From Pelodera strongyloides (lineage: Eukaryota > Nematoda > Chromadorea > Rhabditida > Rhabditidae): DNA of 64,000 nt. The notes below the pieces were generated by a model. The model saw nothing but the letters and a program-made list of their open reading frames with translations, had not been told where the DNA came from and searched no databases. Positions 11,161-23,269 of the stretch are shown in pieces; the first letter of the stretch is position 1, and each line of letters opens with the position of its first letter. Both the position numbers and the translations under genes were made by a program. Location of the stretch: NCBI GenBank assembly GCA_036852015.1, contig JAANDG010000159.1:124001-188000 (forward strand), read 5' to 3'.

Positions 11161-11400
11161 TTATTTATTTATTAAATGACACCACATGGCATGCATAACA
11201 ATGAAATGATGAAAAGAAAGCGGTATATAACTCGTCGTGTTGTCGTTGATTAGCAAACAGGTCATTTGATAATAAAACAATGGAAATAGAGCATAATATA
11301 TATAGGTAATGGCGTCAGGTATTTCAAGCTTTGCAATTATTTGCCGCAATCGTATGAATTTATCTAGAGAATCGTAATTTTATTAACTAGATCATGCCAA
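11161..11400 (-). other. Open hydrophobic stretch 3' of copy 2
   Basis: A 62-codon open frame (with RQIIAKLEIP and ALFPLFYYQM) follows a CTAG acceptor-like site near 11370, downstream of the last supported copy 2 exon. It could be a 3' exon of copy 2, but the phase does not join to the microexon at 11676-11643. Between 10970 and 11640 I see nothing else supportable. Confidence 0.2.
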
Positions 11401-11574
11401 AAAGCATTAAAAACACAAAACGGGTATATATTAAATGAGAATACGAACAACAGTGAATAGTGTGTGACAAGGATAGTGGGCGATGACAAACTAACGACCT
11501 ATGCACAAATCAACATATCTTCTTATATATCTTTTCTTAAATGTTCCAAGGAACGAAAACAATGCAGTAAATGC

Positions 11575-11605
11575 AAACTATGTTAGCGACATCGCGCTTA
11601 CAAAC
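11575..11605. repeat. Dispersed 30-bp near-palindromic motif, copy 1 of 3
   Basis: AAACTATGTTAGC followed, after about four bases, by ATCGCGCTTACAAA. Near-identical copies occur at 46195-46224 (inverted) and 63601-63631. Confidence 0.5.
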
Positions 11606-11642
11606 GATAATCCCTCGATGCATAATATCGCTTCACACATAC

Positions 11643-14600
11643 CATCTTTCCTTCTGCGCATGTTCCGTGCTGCCATCTGAAAAGCAACGTTTTTTGGCAC
11701 ACAAAAATGTAACCAGAAATATGTATGGTGCCTGAGACATACTACACAAAAATATAAAAAATATATATATATAGTACCGTTTTTACATCAAAGCAATTCA
11801 CAGAAACGGTCCCTGAGACCTACACAAAAAATATAAAAAATATATAGAGTACCGTGTTATATCAACCCAATCCACAGAAACTCTGAAAGGGGTTCAATTA
11901 TAAACTCTAATTATAAGAATAAAAAAAGGTTTAAAAACGAGGGAAAAGGTAAAAAAAAGGTTACCATGTTTTTCGTTCGCTTCTTGAAGCAGCAACGTGA
12001 GACTATCGTCCAAGTGTTGCATTCTGTTATTCAACTAAAGGAATCAGATTTTCATCCCACATCAACGCTCTATAGTACAGTAAATATTGTCCCATAAGCA
12101 TCAATAAAAGGAATATTATTATTTGAGGTAACTTCTCATAATTATAACATTCTTATTCGCTGAAGAGGTGGGAACTGGGAACTAATGTAATGCGCCCATA
12201 ATGATATATCTAGTGCTGGCTTTCTTGGGAATTGAAACAAAACAAACGTTCCGCCACATGTCGCTAGGATCCTAAAACACACAGTTCTCAAATTTCAATC
12301 AATAATTTACCCGAATGCCGTATGTGATGTAATCCTTAACGCTACTTTGCAGTTGGACCACATTCCCTTCGTTATGTATGGCATGTAGAAGTTGGACGTG
12401 ACCGCGGTCAAGTGATGTTGTAAACAGCTTCCTATACGATTCGCACAACTTGTTTTGTATTGAAGAACCCTAAAGTCGAAAACGAAGAAAATTGAACGAA
12501 AAATGTTCGTTTAAAGCAACGCGCGTGACATTCTACTAACTAGACGCTCTTGGCTAATTGTGCAAATGACTGTAGTTTAATACCCTATCTATGTGTAAGC
12601 ACTGTTTGAATTACATGTGACAATTTTAGTTGTACACAGTACATAGTATAACGAATACTTTCTTTAGAACGAGTATGAATTTTGCGTATGGATGCCCCAG
12701 AATATAAGTCAATGTATTGTTAATTTTGGCTTTTATAAGAATACACAGTTTAGAGCAATTGTATGTCTTGAACATAAGTCAAATTGCAGTGTAGTCATTA
12801 TGTGTGCAGTCAACTTGCAGCCATTTTTTCTGCGGTCTCAAAATTTGCAGTCAACCGGTGGGTGCTGTCAATTTTGCAGTCGTGTGCAGTCATATGTGCA
12901 ATTAGCCATGTTCTGTCATCAACAATTGTAATCTTTAAAAAAAAACAAGCAACCTTACTTGCAGGTGAATAGTATCCACGTCTGCCTTCCATCTCGTCAT
13001 CTTCGAGAATGTTTCATCGCTTTCATTTTGAAAGGAAACTCTCATCATTTCTTTCTCAGTGTCGATGATCTTATGGCCCCAATGGTTCTTTGTCACACAA
13101 TACGAACATATTCCATTTTTCCTAGACGCCCCGCAGTTCAAACACCTAAAATTGCAATGAAAAATCAATATCGAGGGAAAACAATGGCATTGTTATTTGC
13201 AGTGACGGGATTTTACGCCTGTTTTGTTTGAGAAGGCTCTATATTCAATTGGCACAATTGAGTTCAAAGTTTGAAGTAGCAACGTATTCCTGGCAACTGC
13301 TGTTTCTAGAACGAACATTAGACACAACTCGACGATGAACTTCGCAATCTAAACCCTAGAGTCTAGAGAATGCAAATTTGTCATAGTGAATAATGCTTGA
13401 ATACCTCTTGCGCATCGCCGTCGCATCAAGCTAGGCATTTGTTCAAAAAAAAAAAAGATCGAGAGATTTACTAAAAGCCTAACTCACCTAACTGAGCTTC
13501 TTTTCAACTCACTGACATAATCAATTATGGAGAGGTGGATGTTCAACAAATACATGATTGAACAATGGTATACTATATAGTAAATATCAGGAGCATACTA
13601 TGAGCATAGAATACATGAAAAAATCGCTGTGTCCAACAAACTCTTTTAGTAGTACCGGGGTAGTAGAACGAACCCACATCTAACCGGTTAGGTTTCAAGT
13701 CAACTGTTTTTTTACAGTTTTTAATAGGTCGAAGTTAATAACGAACTTGGAGTATATGCCATATATGAAAAAAATTACCTGATTCTTGTTGGCAGGTAAC
13801 TTTGAGTCATTGTCCATTGAGATGGAACTTCCATTGCGCCCTCTCCGTCAGCTACATTCGTTGTTAAACTATTTAAGCCTTCAGTATGGAGGAACGCTCT
13901 TTCGAATGTTAAAGAACATCCCTCGTTCACTTTGAAAAGTTCCTTCAGCTTAGGTTTAGTGTCAGTTGTTTCGATATCCCATCCACCGTTCTTGAATAGA
14001 GCACGGAACTCCTTGATGACATCCACAACTGCCATGACAGGGAATATTTTTGGATTCTTGCAACATTCACAGTTTGCTGACGAGCATGTCTTGCACAACA
14101 ATTTCTTGCAACATTGATGATGTGTTGGAATCTGGTTATTCTTTTCCGAAAGAAGAACCGAACATCTCTCACATTTCAGTGGAGTAGATTTGGAATAGGT
14201 GAGCAGTTTCAAATCTTCCACTTGGGGAATGTAGCCAAGAAAATACTGAAATTGGTCCCAGCAGTCGGGATCGCGAGGAATGGAATTCCCAGGTAGACAG
14301 TTTAAGCAGAAAATATCTCCGTTGCGAAGTTGGAGAAATTTATAATAATTGTCCTTGCACTTTGAACATTTCCAATTCTCGAGTTGGATTCCCGTTCGAA
14401 TGACATCACATTCCTCGTCAGCATTGGTAAAATATTCCTTCAATTCTCCCATAATCTTCAACAGAGGATGGTCGTCTCTGACGTTGACCGTTGCACCCGG
14501 GGGAACACAATTCACACAATTTAACTCCATATCAGCAACATGTGCAAGACGCCGCTTCATGCGCACGCGTCGCAAAAAAAAAGGGTTCCATTTTCCAAAG

Positions 14601-14836
14601 TTCAGCAGTTTGAGTTCGTCTTCCGGTGCACATTCTTTAAGGTAGGTGATAGTGTCCGCATCAAAACGGACGATATTGCACTTTGTTTTGGACGCCACAC
14701 ACTTTGAAATAATCTCTTGTTTCTCAATTTTTCCATTACAAGCATAACAAAATAACTGTGCACAATCTAGGCAAATTCGACGTAAACTGGTCGTACGAGC
14801 GCAGTGGTCACATTTGTAAGATTTTATCCGGACCAT
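11643..14836 (-). CDS. TRIM-like zinc-finger/B-box protein, copy 2
   Basis: Exons: 14836-13779, 13145-12959, 12469-12311, 12034-11965 and a 34-nt microexon 11676-11643; the 3' exons are unresolved. All five have canonical acceptors and donors and fit in phase, including GTAAGG after exon 2 where copies 1 and 3 have lost the GT. The start follows a CTTTACTTTCAG acceptor by two bases. An upstream in-frame ATG at 14873 lies in the presumed 5' intron and is not used. Exon 1 encodes 352 residues like the other copies, but the CxxC pair expected after KWNPFF is replaced by LRRVRMKRR. The B-box is shortened (CLNC...CSYC...HWGH) and lacks one cysteine pair. The C-terminal part of exon 1 differs in sequence from copies 1 and 3. 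Confidence 0.6.
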
Positions 14837-16440
14837 CACTGAAAGTAAAGGGAATATGATTCTAGAATTTGACATTAGATTAAACGGATAATGTAAACAA
14901 TATTATCAGTTTATGGTTAAAATTAGACATATATAATTATCCTACGTGTGACTTCTGAAAATGAGGAATTTACTTTATTAACTGTTACTGTTGGAAAAGG
15001 TATCGAATCAGTACATCAGAAGAAAAGGTTTCTTGAACAAAAATTTTATCTTGACGTTGTGCTGCGAGCTAATAAGAACGACAGTTATCTTTCGTTTAAT
15101 ACGGAACCTCCGATAAGGCATTTTCTTTGTTTGTGCGTTAACTCTCCATAAAAAGAAAACGTGGATTACAAACAAGAGTTCCTCCCGGAACATAATTTAG
15201 GTTGGGTCACATTTTTTGGCCTTTTTATCGGGTACCACTTTATTTCCAGTAGATAGGAAAATACAATAAAGTGTGCTTCAAATTATTAAAATATTGAGGA
15301 AAGTTACATATGTTCCGCGAGCGTAGAAGCTAATCTGTTGATCATAATATAGCTAATTGTAAGTTAGGAATAATATATGCAAGTATTCAGTATGAAAATT
15401 AAAACAACAAAATATAGGACATCACTGTTCCTTCTGAAAGGCACTCTGAAAGGAGAGAAGGTTCTCTCGTTATCTTGCAGTATTCACTGCCGGCTTTTAA
15501 ATAAAAAAGCGACCGAGGCCAGGTCCCAGATAACTCCCACAATCAGAAGACTCTTCTTGGTTTTCTTGTCGAGGAAACCAAAATTCATTATGGAAAAGCA
15601 CTGAAGAAATATCAGAGACATAATGTCCGCTTTGTGAAACGTGTGAAGAACATCTGTGTGCATTTGATTTGTCTGAGCACCTTTAAATAATATATAACTC
15701 GTTATTCAATTAATAAAACAAAAAATAAACACATCATATGCAGTAACGAAGAAAAAAAGAGAAAACCTTGCCGGTGCGCGACAATCTTCCTGGTCTGTAT
15801 GTTTTGAAGCCGGGACGTTTTCTTCAAATTTTCCTTTGTGACTAGGGGTTTAGTCGATCTGTGCACTATCCAATCAGGGATAATGTTCTATGTGTGAGTG
15901 AGCGTTCAAGTTAAAAACGCTGTGGATCGGAACGCCTTCTGACGAGAAGAACTTTTTGTAGAGCATTTACATCTGTAAACTATTAGAAAGTGAAGTAACC
16001 CCCGCTAACAATTAAGCTGACACATAATTCAAGCCCCGCCATGCGAGCTAAAACTTTTGCACATGTAAAGCGTTTTATATATATTTTGAAATTGGTTTTC
16101 AAGTTGTTAACATTAAAACGAAAAAGTGCAAGCTCTTGAAAATTATGGGTTTTTTTCTTCCTTGTAAACAAAGTCATAAACAGGGAGCATATAAAAGATG
16201 TAAGCAGTAGTATGAAGGAAGCCCAGTGCGCATAGTGTGCGCCGAACTCACTTCCACTTTCAAATACAAATTTAATACTCTGGTTCGGGTCTGTAATTCT
16301 GGTTTATTATATATATGTGTGTATATGTATATATAAGCAAGTGCTCATTGTCGATCATGGAGATATGACAAAAAGTTTCATATTAGTAGTAACAATCTTA
16401 AGAAGGAGTAAATATGAAAAACCGTTTGCTGACGTTACAC

Positions 16441-16898
16441 TTAAAGGGAGAGGCCCACGAGAAAAAAGTTTTCCTCAATTTACTTGCACAGAATGTCCGG
16501 AATCTCAGAAATATTACTGCGAAAACCGCATCTCTTTGCATCTAGAACTCGCAGATGTATTCTATGCTAAACAGTTCGGCCAGGCACCGTAGTCAGAAAG
16601 GTTAAAATACCTTTTTATAGTTTACACCCGTCCATTAGCATTCTTTCTCTACATAATAATTGTTAAACGAATGAAGAACATGACTACCATTATAACAAAG
16701 CGTTTCCAATACTGTAATGCCATAAAAGAGCAAAAATTGCTTCAGACTACGGCGCCTGGCCGATCTGTTTAGCATAGAATATATCTGCGAGTTCTAGATG
16801 CAAAGAGATGCGGTTTTCGCAGTAATATTTCTGAGATTCCGGACATTCTGTGCAAGTAAATTGAGGAAAACTTTTTTCTCGTGGGCCTCTCCCTTTAA
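16441..16898. mobile_element. TTAA-flanked foldback MITE (TTAAAGGGAGAGGCCC end type)
   Basis: The left end TTAAAGGGAGAGGCCCACGA is mirrored at the right as TCGTGGGCCTCTCCCTTTAA, and most of both halves (with TTGCACAGAATGTCCGG) are inverted repeats. TTAA flanks both ends. It sits at the same paralogous site as the element ending at 27692. A related element lies at 24897-25352. Confidence 0.85.
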
Positions 16899-17076
16899 GA
16901 GCGGAAAACCTACCAGTTTTTGATACGCATCGTGGACAACTGAATTCTTACGTATTTATGCTAATTTACTCGAATTTTGCTCGATTTTCTTTCTAATTTC
17001 TGTTCACTTGCATAAGCTGCATAAGAATGCATGCGTCCAGGATGCGTTTCAGCAACCGGCCGGAATTTCGCTTTAA
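16895..17076. mobile_element. TTAA-flanked foldback MITE abutting the previous element
   Basis: It starts TTAAGAGCGGAAAACC, contains TTTTTGATACGCATC, and ends with CGGAATTTCGCTTTAA preceded by GGATGCGTTTC. The ends match the intact element at 43199-43370. The previous MITE seems to have inserted at its left TTAA. The copy at 27689-27870 is paralogous. Confidence 0.6.
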
Positions 17077-17096
17077 ACTGAATAAAGAATCTTCCG

Positions 17097-17421
17097 TTTG
17101 TTGTTACACTCTATGCCAGCTTTACATATGATATATGTTACGGGAGCAAGCAAAATAGTATTTCTTTATGAAAATTGTAGAACCAATTCAATTATCTTTC
17201 GTAAATTGAATTTGGCCGTTGGCTTGCGTTCTCAGTGCCGCACAGGAATTTTTGTACGGGTTTTGTATGAATTTGGTTTTAAATTTTATTCCCACTTACT
17301 ACGTTTTCATTGGTCTTTGTCTATGTTGGACAGCGAGTATCGCAGTGTCAAAAACATCATTCTGCATATTCCGCGCAATCCAAAACCCACAGTCGAAATA
17401 AGAAGGAAATTGTTTTGTTGA
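17097..17421. repeat. Duplicated ~330-bp block with an open frame of about 100 codons
   Basis: This block recurs at 27896-28213 with about 95% identity and stays open in one plus frame in both copies (LYENCRTNSIIFRKLNLAVG). Differences include several non-conservative changes, there is no start context, and no splice sites or family are recognisable. A second frame is also open in both. I treat it as a repeat with an incidental open frame. Confidence 0.5.
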
Positions 17422-17696
17422 AAAATTACTAAATACGTCTAACCTCCGACTTTTTGCTATTTACATAACTCTGAAAACGTTTTTTTTTTCTTCGACTAAT
17501 TGTGAAGTGATGAAGCATTTTTTGCCATGCAGTTTTAATGGCTCATTCCACAAATGAAATTCACACGGCGTAGCTTTTTAGACTTTGGACGTTAATTATT
17601 TTATTATAGAATAATGTGCCAATACTTTAAGTGAGCGATGTTGCAATGCAATGGCTTCAATTTCTGTTGATGTCTTCGGCTTCGCGTTAAAGGGAT

Positions 17697-18049
17697 CAGC
17701 TCACCTTAAATTGTGTCTGTTTTTTTTGTTTCTTTATTTTCTATAAGGGATAGTAAAAATTTGGAATAGAAAAAGTAGTGTTGAATTTCAATACTCACGA
17801 AGATATTTGGTGACAAAGTGGTGGATTGATCGGGCCGAAATGCAAAAAGGGCAATTGTCCTGCCTTGTTTGTATAGGATAATTGCCCTTTTTGCATTAAG
17901 GCCCGATCAATCCACCACTTTATCACCAAATATCTTCGTGAGTATTGAAATTGAACACTACTTTTACTATTTCAAATTTTTATTATCCCTTATAGAAAAT
18001 GAAGAAACAAAAAAAACAGACACAATTTAAGGTGAGCTGATCCCTTTAA
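17697..18049. mobile_element. TTAA-flanked foldback MITE (TTAAAGGGATCAGCTCACC end type)
   Basis: Near-perfect inverted halves start TTAAAGGGATCAGCTCACCT and end AGGTGAGCTGATCCCTTTAA. The centre carries GGGCAATTGTCC. TTAA is present on both sides. Non-coding. Confidence 0.88.
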
Positions 18050-18481
18050 TTGAATAGCGGCTTTTAGTTACATCAGAGATGTTCACCGTAAAACTTTTCC
18101 CCACAATCTGCTCCGAAAACGGATCCGCGGCTGGAGCGCCCCAGGTGCGCCGTGGGACCGCCAGATGTTAGTTATTAAAATGCACGGAAGTACCGTACAT
18201 AGAACTGTCAACACTACCCCAACACTGCACCAATCACAGTAAGTATACACAAAGTTTGCGAAAAGTTTTCGTGATCGATTTTTTTTCTTTTTTTTCTGAA
18301 AAGAAGTTTTCTTTGCTTTTTTCTTCTTTCTTATGGAATTATTGTTGTTTATTCCATTACTTGTCTGAAAATTGGAGTAGCGTTTGTTTAGCACACTGAA
18401 TGGGGAAGTGTCTAAAGCAATACGTTTATTTGTCTTTTATATCCAGAAAATACGTATTTTTTGGCGTTGTTCTTTTTTTAG

Positions 18482-18815
18482 GCATCTGAGCAATTTAGGG
18501 AATGCAAATGAAAAAGTTGTGTGGGACAGTGCTCTGATCCGTCTTGCGCAGTACACAATTGCCATCATCATTTACTATTCATATGTAGTAGTGTTGTGCT
18601 GTTCTCCGGTTAATTATATTGTCTTGTGCCGGGTCAGAATTTTCTTAAGCTTACGTCAAGCGGATTCAGTACAGTTCGTAACCATTTTTTTATAAGTTAC
18701 AGGTTACACTAGAGTTTTTATAGGTTTTAGGTAACAGTAGGGTGCTCAGTATTGACGCTTGTTAATCTTACTTGTTATTCAGGTTTCAAATGGAGCGAAG
18801 GAGATCGGGCAATCG
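18482..18815 (+). CDS. Possible two-exon fragment of an unrecognised gene
   Basis: An exon at 18482-18608 follows a TTTTTTTAG acceptor, is open for 42 codons (EKVVWDSALIRLAQ then the hydrophobic TIAIIIYYSYVVVL) and ends at CCG|GTTAAT. A 33-nt exon at 18783-18815 lies between ATTCAG and GTAAGA (SNGAKEIGQS) in the same phase. No start, stop or family could be fixed. AATAAATAAA at about 19343 could be a poly(A) signal. This may be a chance assembly. Confidence 0.25.
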
Positions 18816-19650
18816 GTAAGAACGATCACTTCGGAAAGGGCTGGACGCGGACGCTTGAACACGCCGTTGTCAGTATATCAACGAGGAACCAGAAGTAAAC
18901 CATTAACAGCTAAGTCCCAGTACTCACTAGGCATAGGTCATTCCTGCCTTCTATTATATGTTTTTTTTGTGGGATTCCTCTCTTGGCTTCAATTTAAGTT
19001 TAATTTTTCCGTTAGGAGCTCAGGTTCCACTATGCGCCATGCTTGTGTATGTAGAATTTGTGTTACCGTGCATATGCACAAACTAGGGATATGCGGCCAT
19101 CTGGCCAATAACTTGTACTGTTGTAAGCTTACCTGCTTTTGGTTATCAAAGTTTTTGTAATTTCTAGGTATTTTGTAATTGGTTTTGCAATATAAGCACG
19201 TTGATTTTGGAGTTTCAGTTTTTCCTATGGAAATGTTGATTTTATGTTGGTTGTTGGAAATATTGGTTTACTTGTTTTATTTGGTCTCTTTTGTTATTAA
19301 TGTGATGTTTTGTTAGAGAAGTTACCACCTGTACGACCCTGAATAAATAAATGCCTTACCCTTCTGTGTGTATATGGACCGTTTGGTGTAAAACAGCAGT
19401 TATGCGTAACGAAGCAAGATAGTAGCAAAGCTACTCTCGTAGCGTAGTAGCATAACCTATTTTTGTTTGTATGCGATTGACAAGCAAGGCTAATGATGGG
19501 TAAAAAAAAGAAAGATGATTATTTTGCAAGAAGATGCAGACAGTGAAGACAGCCTCTTTTGAACGATTGTGAACGAAAATAAACATGTTGGACACAATTT
19601 CACTATAGAAATATAACAAGTTTGAAACAAAACAAACTGCAAAAAAAAGT

Positions 19651-19718
19651 TCCTGAAGGGAATAGAACCCCATCCGCAATAACCGCAACTGGAGAGCTAT
19701 CCACTACACCACAATACC
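19651..19718 (-). tRNA. tRNA-like module (degenerate)
   Basis: On the minus strand an A-box-like TGGTGTAGTGGATAGC and a B-box-like GGTTCTATTCC are spaced as in a tRNA, but no good anticodon or acceptor stems form. It is the same class of Pol III relic as those at 2.5, 4.4 and 4.9 kb. Between 19350 and 20130 I see nothing else. Confidence 0.35.
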
Positions 19719-20677
19719 GATGATTTAATTGTCAAGAAAAGGCGCCAATTGCAACAAAATTGCCACAACGCTATAACTTCGGGACTCATATTCTAAATTC
19801 CAGAAGTCCATTAAGATTTCGGAAGATATATTGTAATACACTTTGCAATAACATTAACATAACATTTATTACGACAACAAAGTATCGCGCAAGTTTTGAC
19901 AATATAAGGCCACTAACAGCGAATAAATGGATAACAATAATAATAAAAAACAGGTGAAAATGAACTACAAAAACTAAAATATTTGTTTCAACAAATTTTC
20001 AGGAATAAAGCAGCATTTTTCTCAATCATAAGGGAAGTTCTATGCAAAAAGGAATGTCTACGAACGTTTTTAGTTACTCTAGGGATACATATTTTGACAC
20101 GACCACGTCGAGAGGACAGAGTAACTTGCTTTATTTACCTATAAAACCCTTGTTAGTGATGACCAATCAAGTACGTACGCTTAAATTGTTTAAGTTTATA
20201 GAAATGTATTTTTGATATTGTAGAAAGATATGTACCTTCGAGAGTAATGCAAAGTTTATTCGAAATAAAAAAAGGGTTTGCAAAGTACGCAAGAAGTGTA
20301 ACATTGAGCTACAGGCTACAGGAACAGGGAAAAGGGATCATTTTAAATTTACACTGTACACCAAATTCAAGCAGAGTTGCAAAGGCCAAGCCAAGGATAA
20401 ATAAACTAACCTCTAAAGTACCTATGTCAGCATAATATGAGACTAGTGATGGCAAGAATAGCAGATGTGGCGATGGATGTCCTAACCAACCTTTCAACTA
20501 GAGCATTGTTTTAATCTTCGAAAGAGATTGAAAAAGGTGCAACGCGACATAAAATAAGCATTGTACAACCTGCAGTTTCACAAAAATAGATACGAAACAT
20601 AGCAAAATACATCTTAGACAAGGCAAACAGTTTTCAAAGTGACAATAAGGCAAAAACGAAAATAAACACAACCACAA

Positions 20678-20679
<2 letters not shown>

Positions 20680-20723
<44 letters not shown>
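20680..20723. repeat. Poly(A) run of about 43 bases
   Basis: An uninterrupted A homopolymer interrupts sequence otherwise homologous to 5960-5990 in unit 1. It may mark a retro-insertion or simple expansion. Confidence 0.9.
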
Positions 20724-20724
<1 letters not shown>

Positions 20725-20749
20725 AAATGTCATAAAATAAATTGTCATT

Positions 20750-23269
20750 TGTTTCCACAGTGTTGAATAAAGTTTCCTTCCTCAGTCTGCTCTCTTTGAA
20801 CCAACTGAAATGGTAATTCATGTAAACATGTCACAAAACGCACATGATGAAAAAAATTTAAGCAAGATAAGCGCGAAGCTTTTTCTATGTCTTTAAATTT
20901 AGTACCGTTCCAGGAAAAACAGCAAGGAATCCATCATGATCCACCAAATAGTAAAAATAGGAAATCATCCCTCAACTAGTAAAAACTGATCCTTTGTAGC
21001 TCACCATTGTTTTCGTTCAGTTCCTCAAGTAACCCCGCGATTTTATCGGCCAAAACATTCACACTGCTGTTCAACTGAAATAACGCTCGGTAATACAGAG
21101 AAAGGTGGCATGTAAATGTGCTGATAAGGACAGTTTCATAACCAGAAAGACTGCGCTCACGTAGAGAAACTGCGGTTCAGAAAGGTACGATGCCCACCAA
21201 AAAAAACGCACTCAATTTACCTTTTTGGTTTGGGCTATAAGAGAGAGAGCAACTATGATGTAAACGTCTCAGTTTGTAGCCTCTAAGCATGCGTTATCGC
21301 GACATGTACTTGTACATCGATGCCTCATCGACGCATTTGACTTAGATGCACTTCACAGGATAATAAGAAACATAAAAAAATAAGAATAATAGAATAGCTA
21401 CCCTAATGCTGGACGTGAGATAGTCCATAACACTCTTCTGTAGTTGGATCACATGAACTTCGTCATTGATTGATTGAAGAATTTCAGCCTTGTCACACTG
21501 AAGTGCTCTTGTGAACAGTTGCCTGTACGATTCGCACAACTTCGCTTGCGCGGAGAAACCCTACAAAGGTGAACTATGCATAATTAGTGGAGGAATTCCC
21601 CAAACGTGTCAAAAGACAACCAGTCTTTTCAGTTGATAGAGGCAGCTCGCCGCAAATGCTTTTATGTAAAATGTTTTGTCAAATCCTTACAATATTTTGC
21701 TTACATTTAGAAAACGTATCTTTTGCCGGTCCACGAAGCTTGTTTGTTTTATATCACCAGAACACATCAGTATCCAGCTATCTGCCCCGTACCCGTAGTC
21801 CACAAACTATCAGCCTATTTTTGCAAAGATTGAGTGAGAAGAGTAGACTTAACTGCGCTTGCATATTATCCACATCCGCCTCCCATCTGTTTAACATTGC
21901 CAATGTTTTTTCGGATTTGTTTTGGAAGGAAACCCTCAACATTTCCTTCTTTGTGTCCGAAATTGTGTGACCCCAATGTCTCTTAGTCACACACAACGCG
22001 CAGATTCCATACTTCGCACATGTGAGGCAATTCAGCATCTTGTGGACATTCTCACGTTCCTCGCAGTCGATACAGCTGAAAGTTAACGCATGTGGAAATT
22101 CTTCGGGGCACTTGTCGTTTGATAAACGACTAAAGATGAAAGTGAATTCGATAGAATATGTACAGTAGGAATTTTTAGTAATGCTGTGTTGTAAAATACA
22201 ACATTTATAATGTTTTTATAGAAAAGTTAGTTTTTCTAGGTATAGTTATCATAAGAAGTTACCTGGTTGTTTCTGGCAGTAGCACCTTCAGTCGTTCCGT
22301 TTTGCTTGATGAGAGACAGTAGCTTTCGTTCGTTTTACACTTTGATGAAACTTCTGTTGAGCATGGTTCGACGATTTTTTGTTTGCCTTCATTCGATGCT
22401 ACTTGGTCAAGGTCCAGTCCACTGTTCTTGAATAGAGCGCGGAACTCTTTGATGACATTCACAAGTGCCCTGACAGGAAAGATTTCCGGAGATTCGCAAC
22501 ATTTATAATTTGCTGAGCAAGACTTGCAAACCAGTTTTTCACAACACTGGTGATGTGTTGGAAACTGGTTTTCCTGCTCCGAAAGCACAACCGAACATCT
22601 TTCACATTTCAGAGGAGTCCACTTGGAATAAGTGAGCAGCTTCAAATCTTCCACATTGGGAATGTACTTCAGAAAATAAATAAATAAATTCCAGCAGTTT
22701 GCATCGTGATCCTCAGGTTTACATGCAGCGCACAAAATATTTGCGTTAGAACAGTAAAGAAAGGCTTTATTCTTCTTGCACTTTCCACATTTCCAATTTT
22801 CAAGTTGGATTCCCGTTCTGCTGACATCACATTCCTCGTCAGCATTGGTAAAATATTCCCTCAATTCCCGCATAATCATCACAAAAGGATGGTCGTCTCT
22901 GACTTTGAGGGTTGCACCCGGAGAAACACAGTTCACACAGAATAAAGCAAAATTTTCGACACGTGCAAGACGCCGTTTCATTGTAAATGGACACTTGCAC
23001 GTCTTGCAGAAAAAAGGGTTCCATTTTCCAAAGTTCAGCAGTTTGAGTTCTTCTTCCGGTGCACATCCTTTAAGGTAGATGATAGGTTTACTATCAAAAA
23101 GGACGATATTGCAGTTTGCTTTGGTCGCCACACACTTTGAAATAATCTCTTGTTTCTCAATTTTTCCATTACAAGCATAACAAAATAACTGTGCACAATC
23201 GAGGCAAATTCGACGTAAACTGGTCGTACGAGCGCAGTGGTCACATTTGTAAGATTTTATCCGGACCAT
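20750..23269 (-). CDS. TRIM-like zinc-finger/B-box protein, copy 3 (mosaic)
   Basis: Exons: 23269-22263, 22075-21853, 21560-21402, 21074-21005, and an acceptor at 20804 homologous to the copy 1 terminal exon. Exon 1 encodes 335 residues. The first roughly 45 residues (CDHCARTTSLRRICLDC onward) are identical to copy 2, whereas from about residue 55 it follows copy 1 (NIVLFDSKPIIYL, FFCKTCKCPF, SADY/SANYKCCESPEIFP). This is the pattern of gene conversion or unequal crossing-over. The B-box exon is intact (CIDC...CLTC...CALC...HWGH). As in copy 1, the donor after exon 2 reads CAG|TTAAGT. The terminal membrane exon is disrupted by the nearby A43 run, so the C-terminus is probably altered. Confidence 0.6.

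Noticed and set aside
14836..14875. Upstream in-frame ATG of zinc-finger copy 2 at 14873
   Set aside because: It lies before the TTTCAG acceptor conserved in all three copies, so it is intronic or outron sequence.
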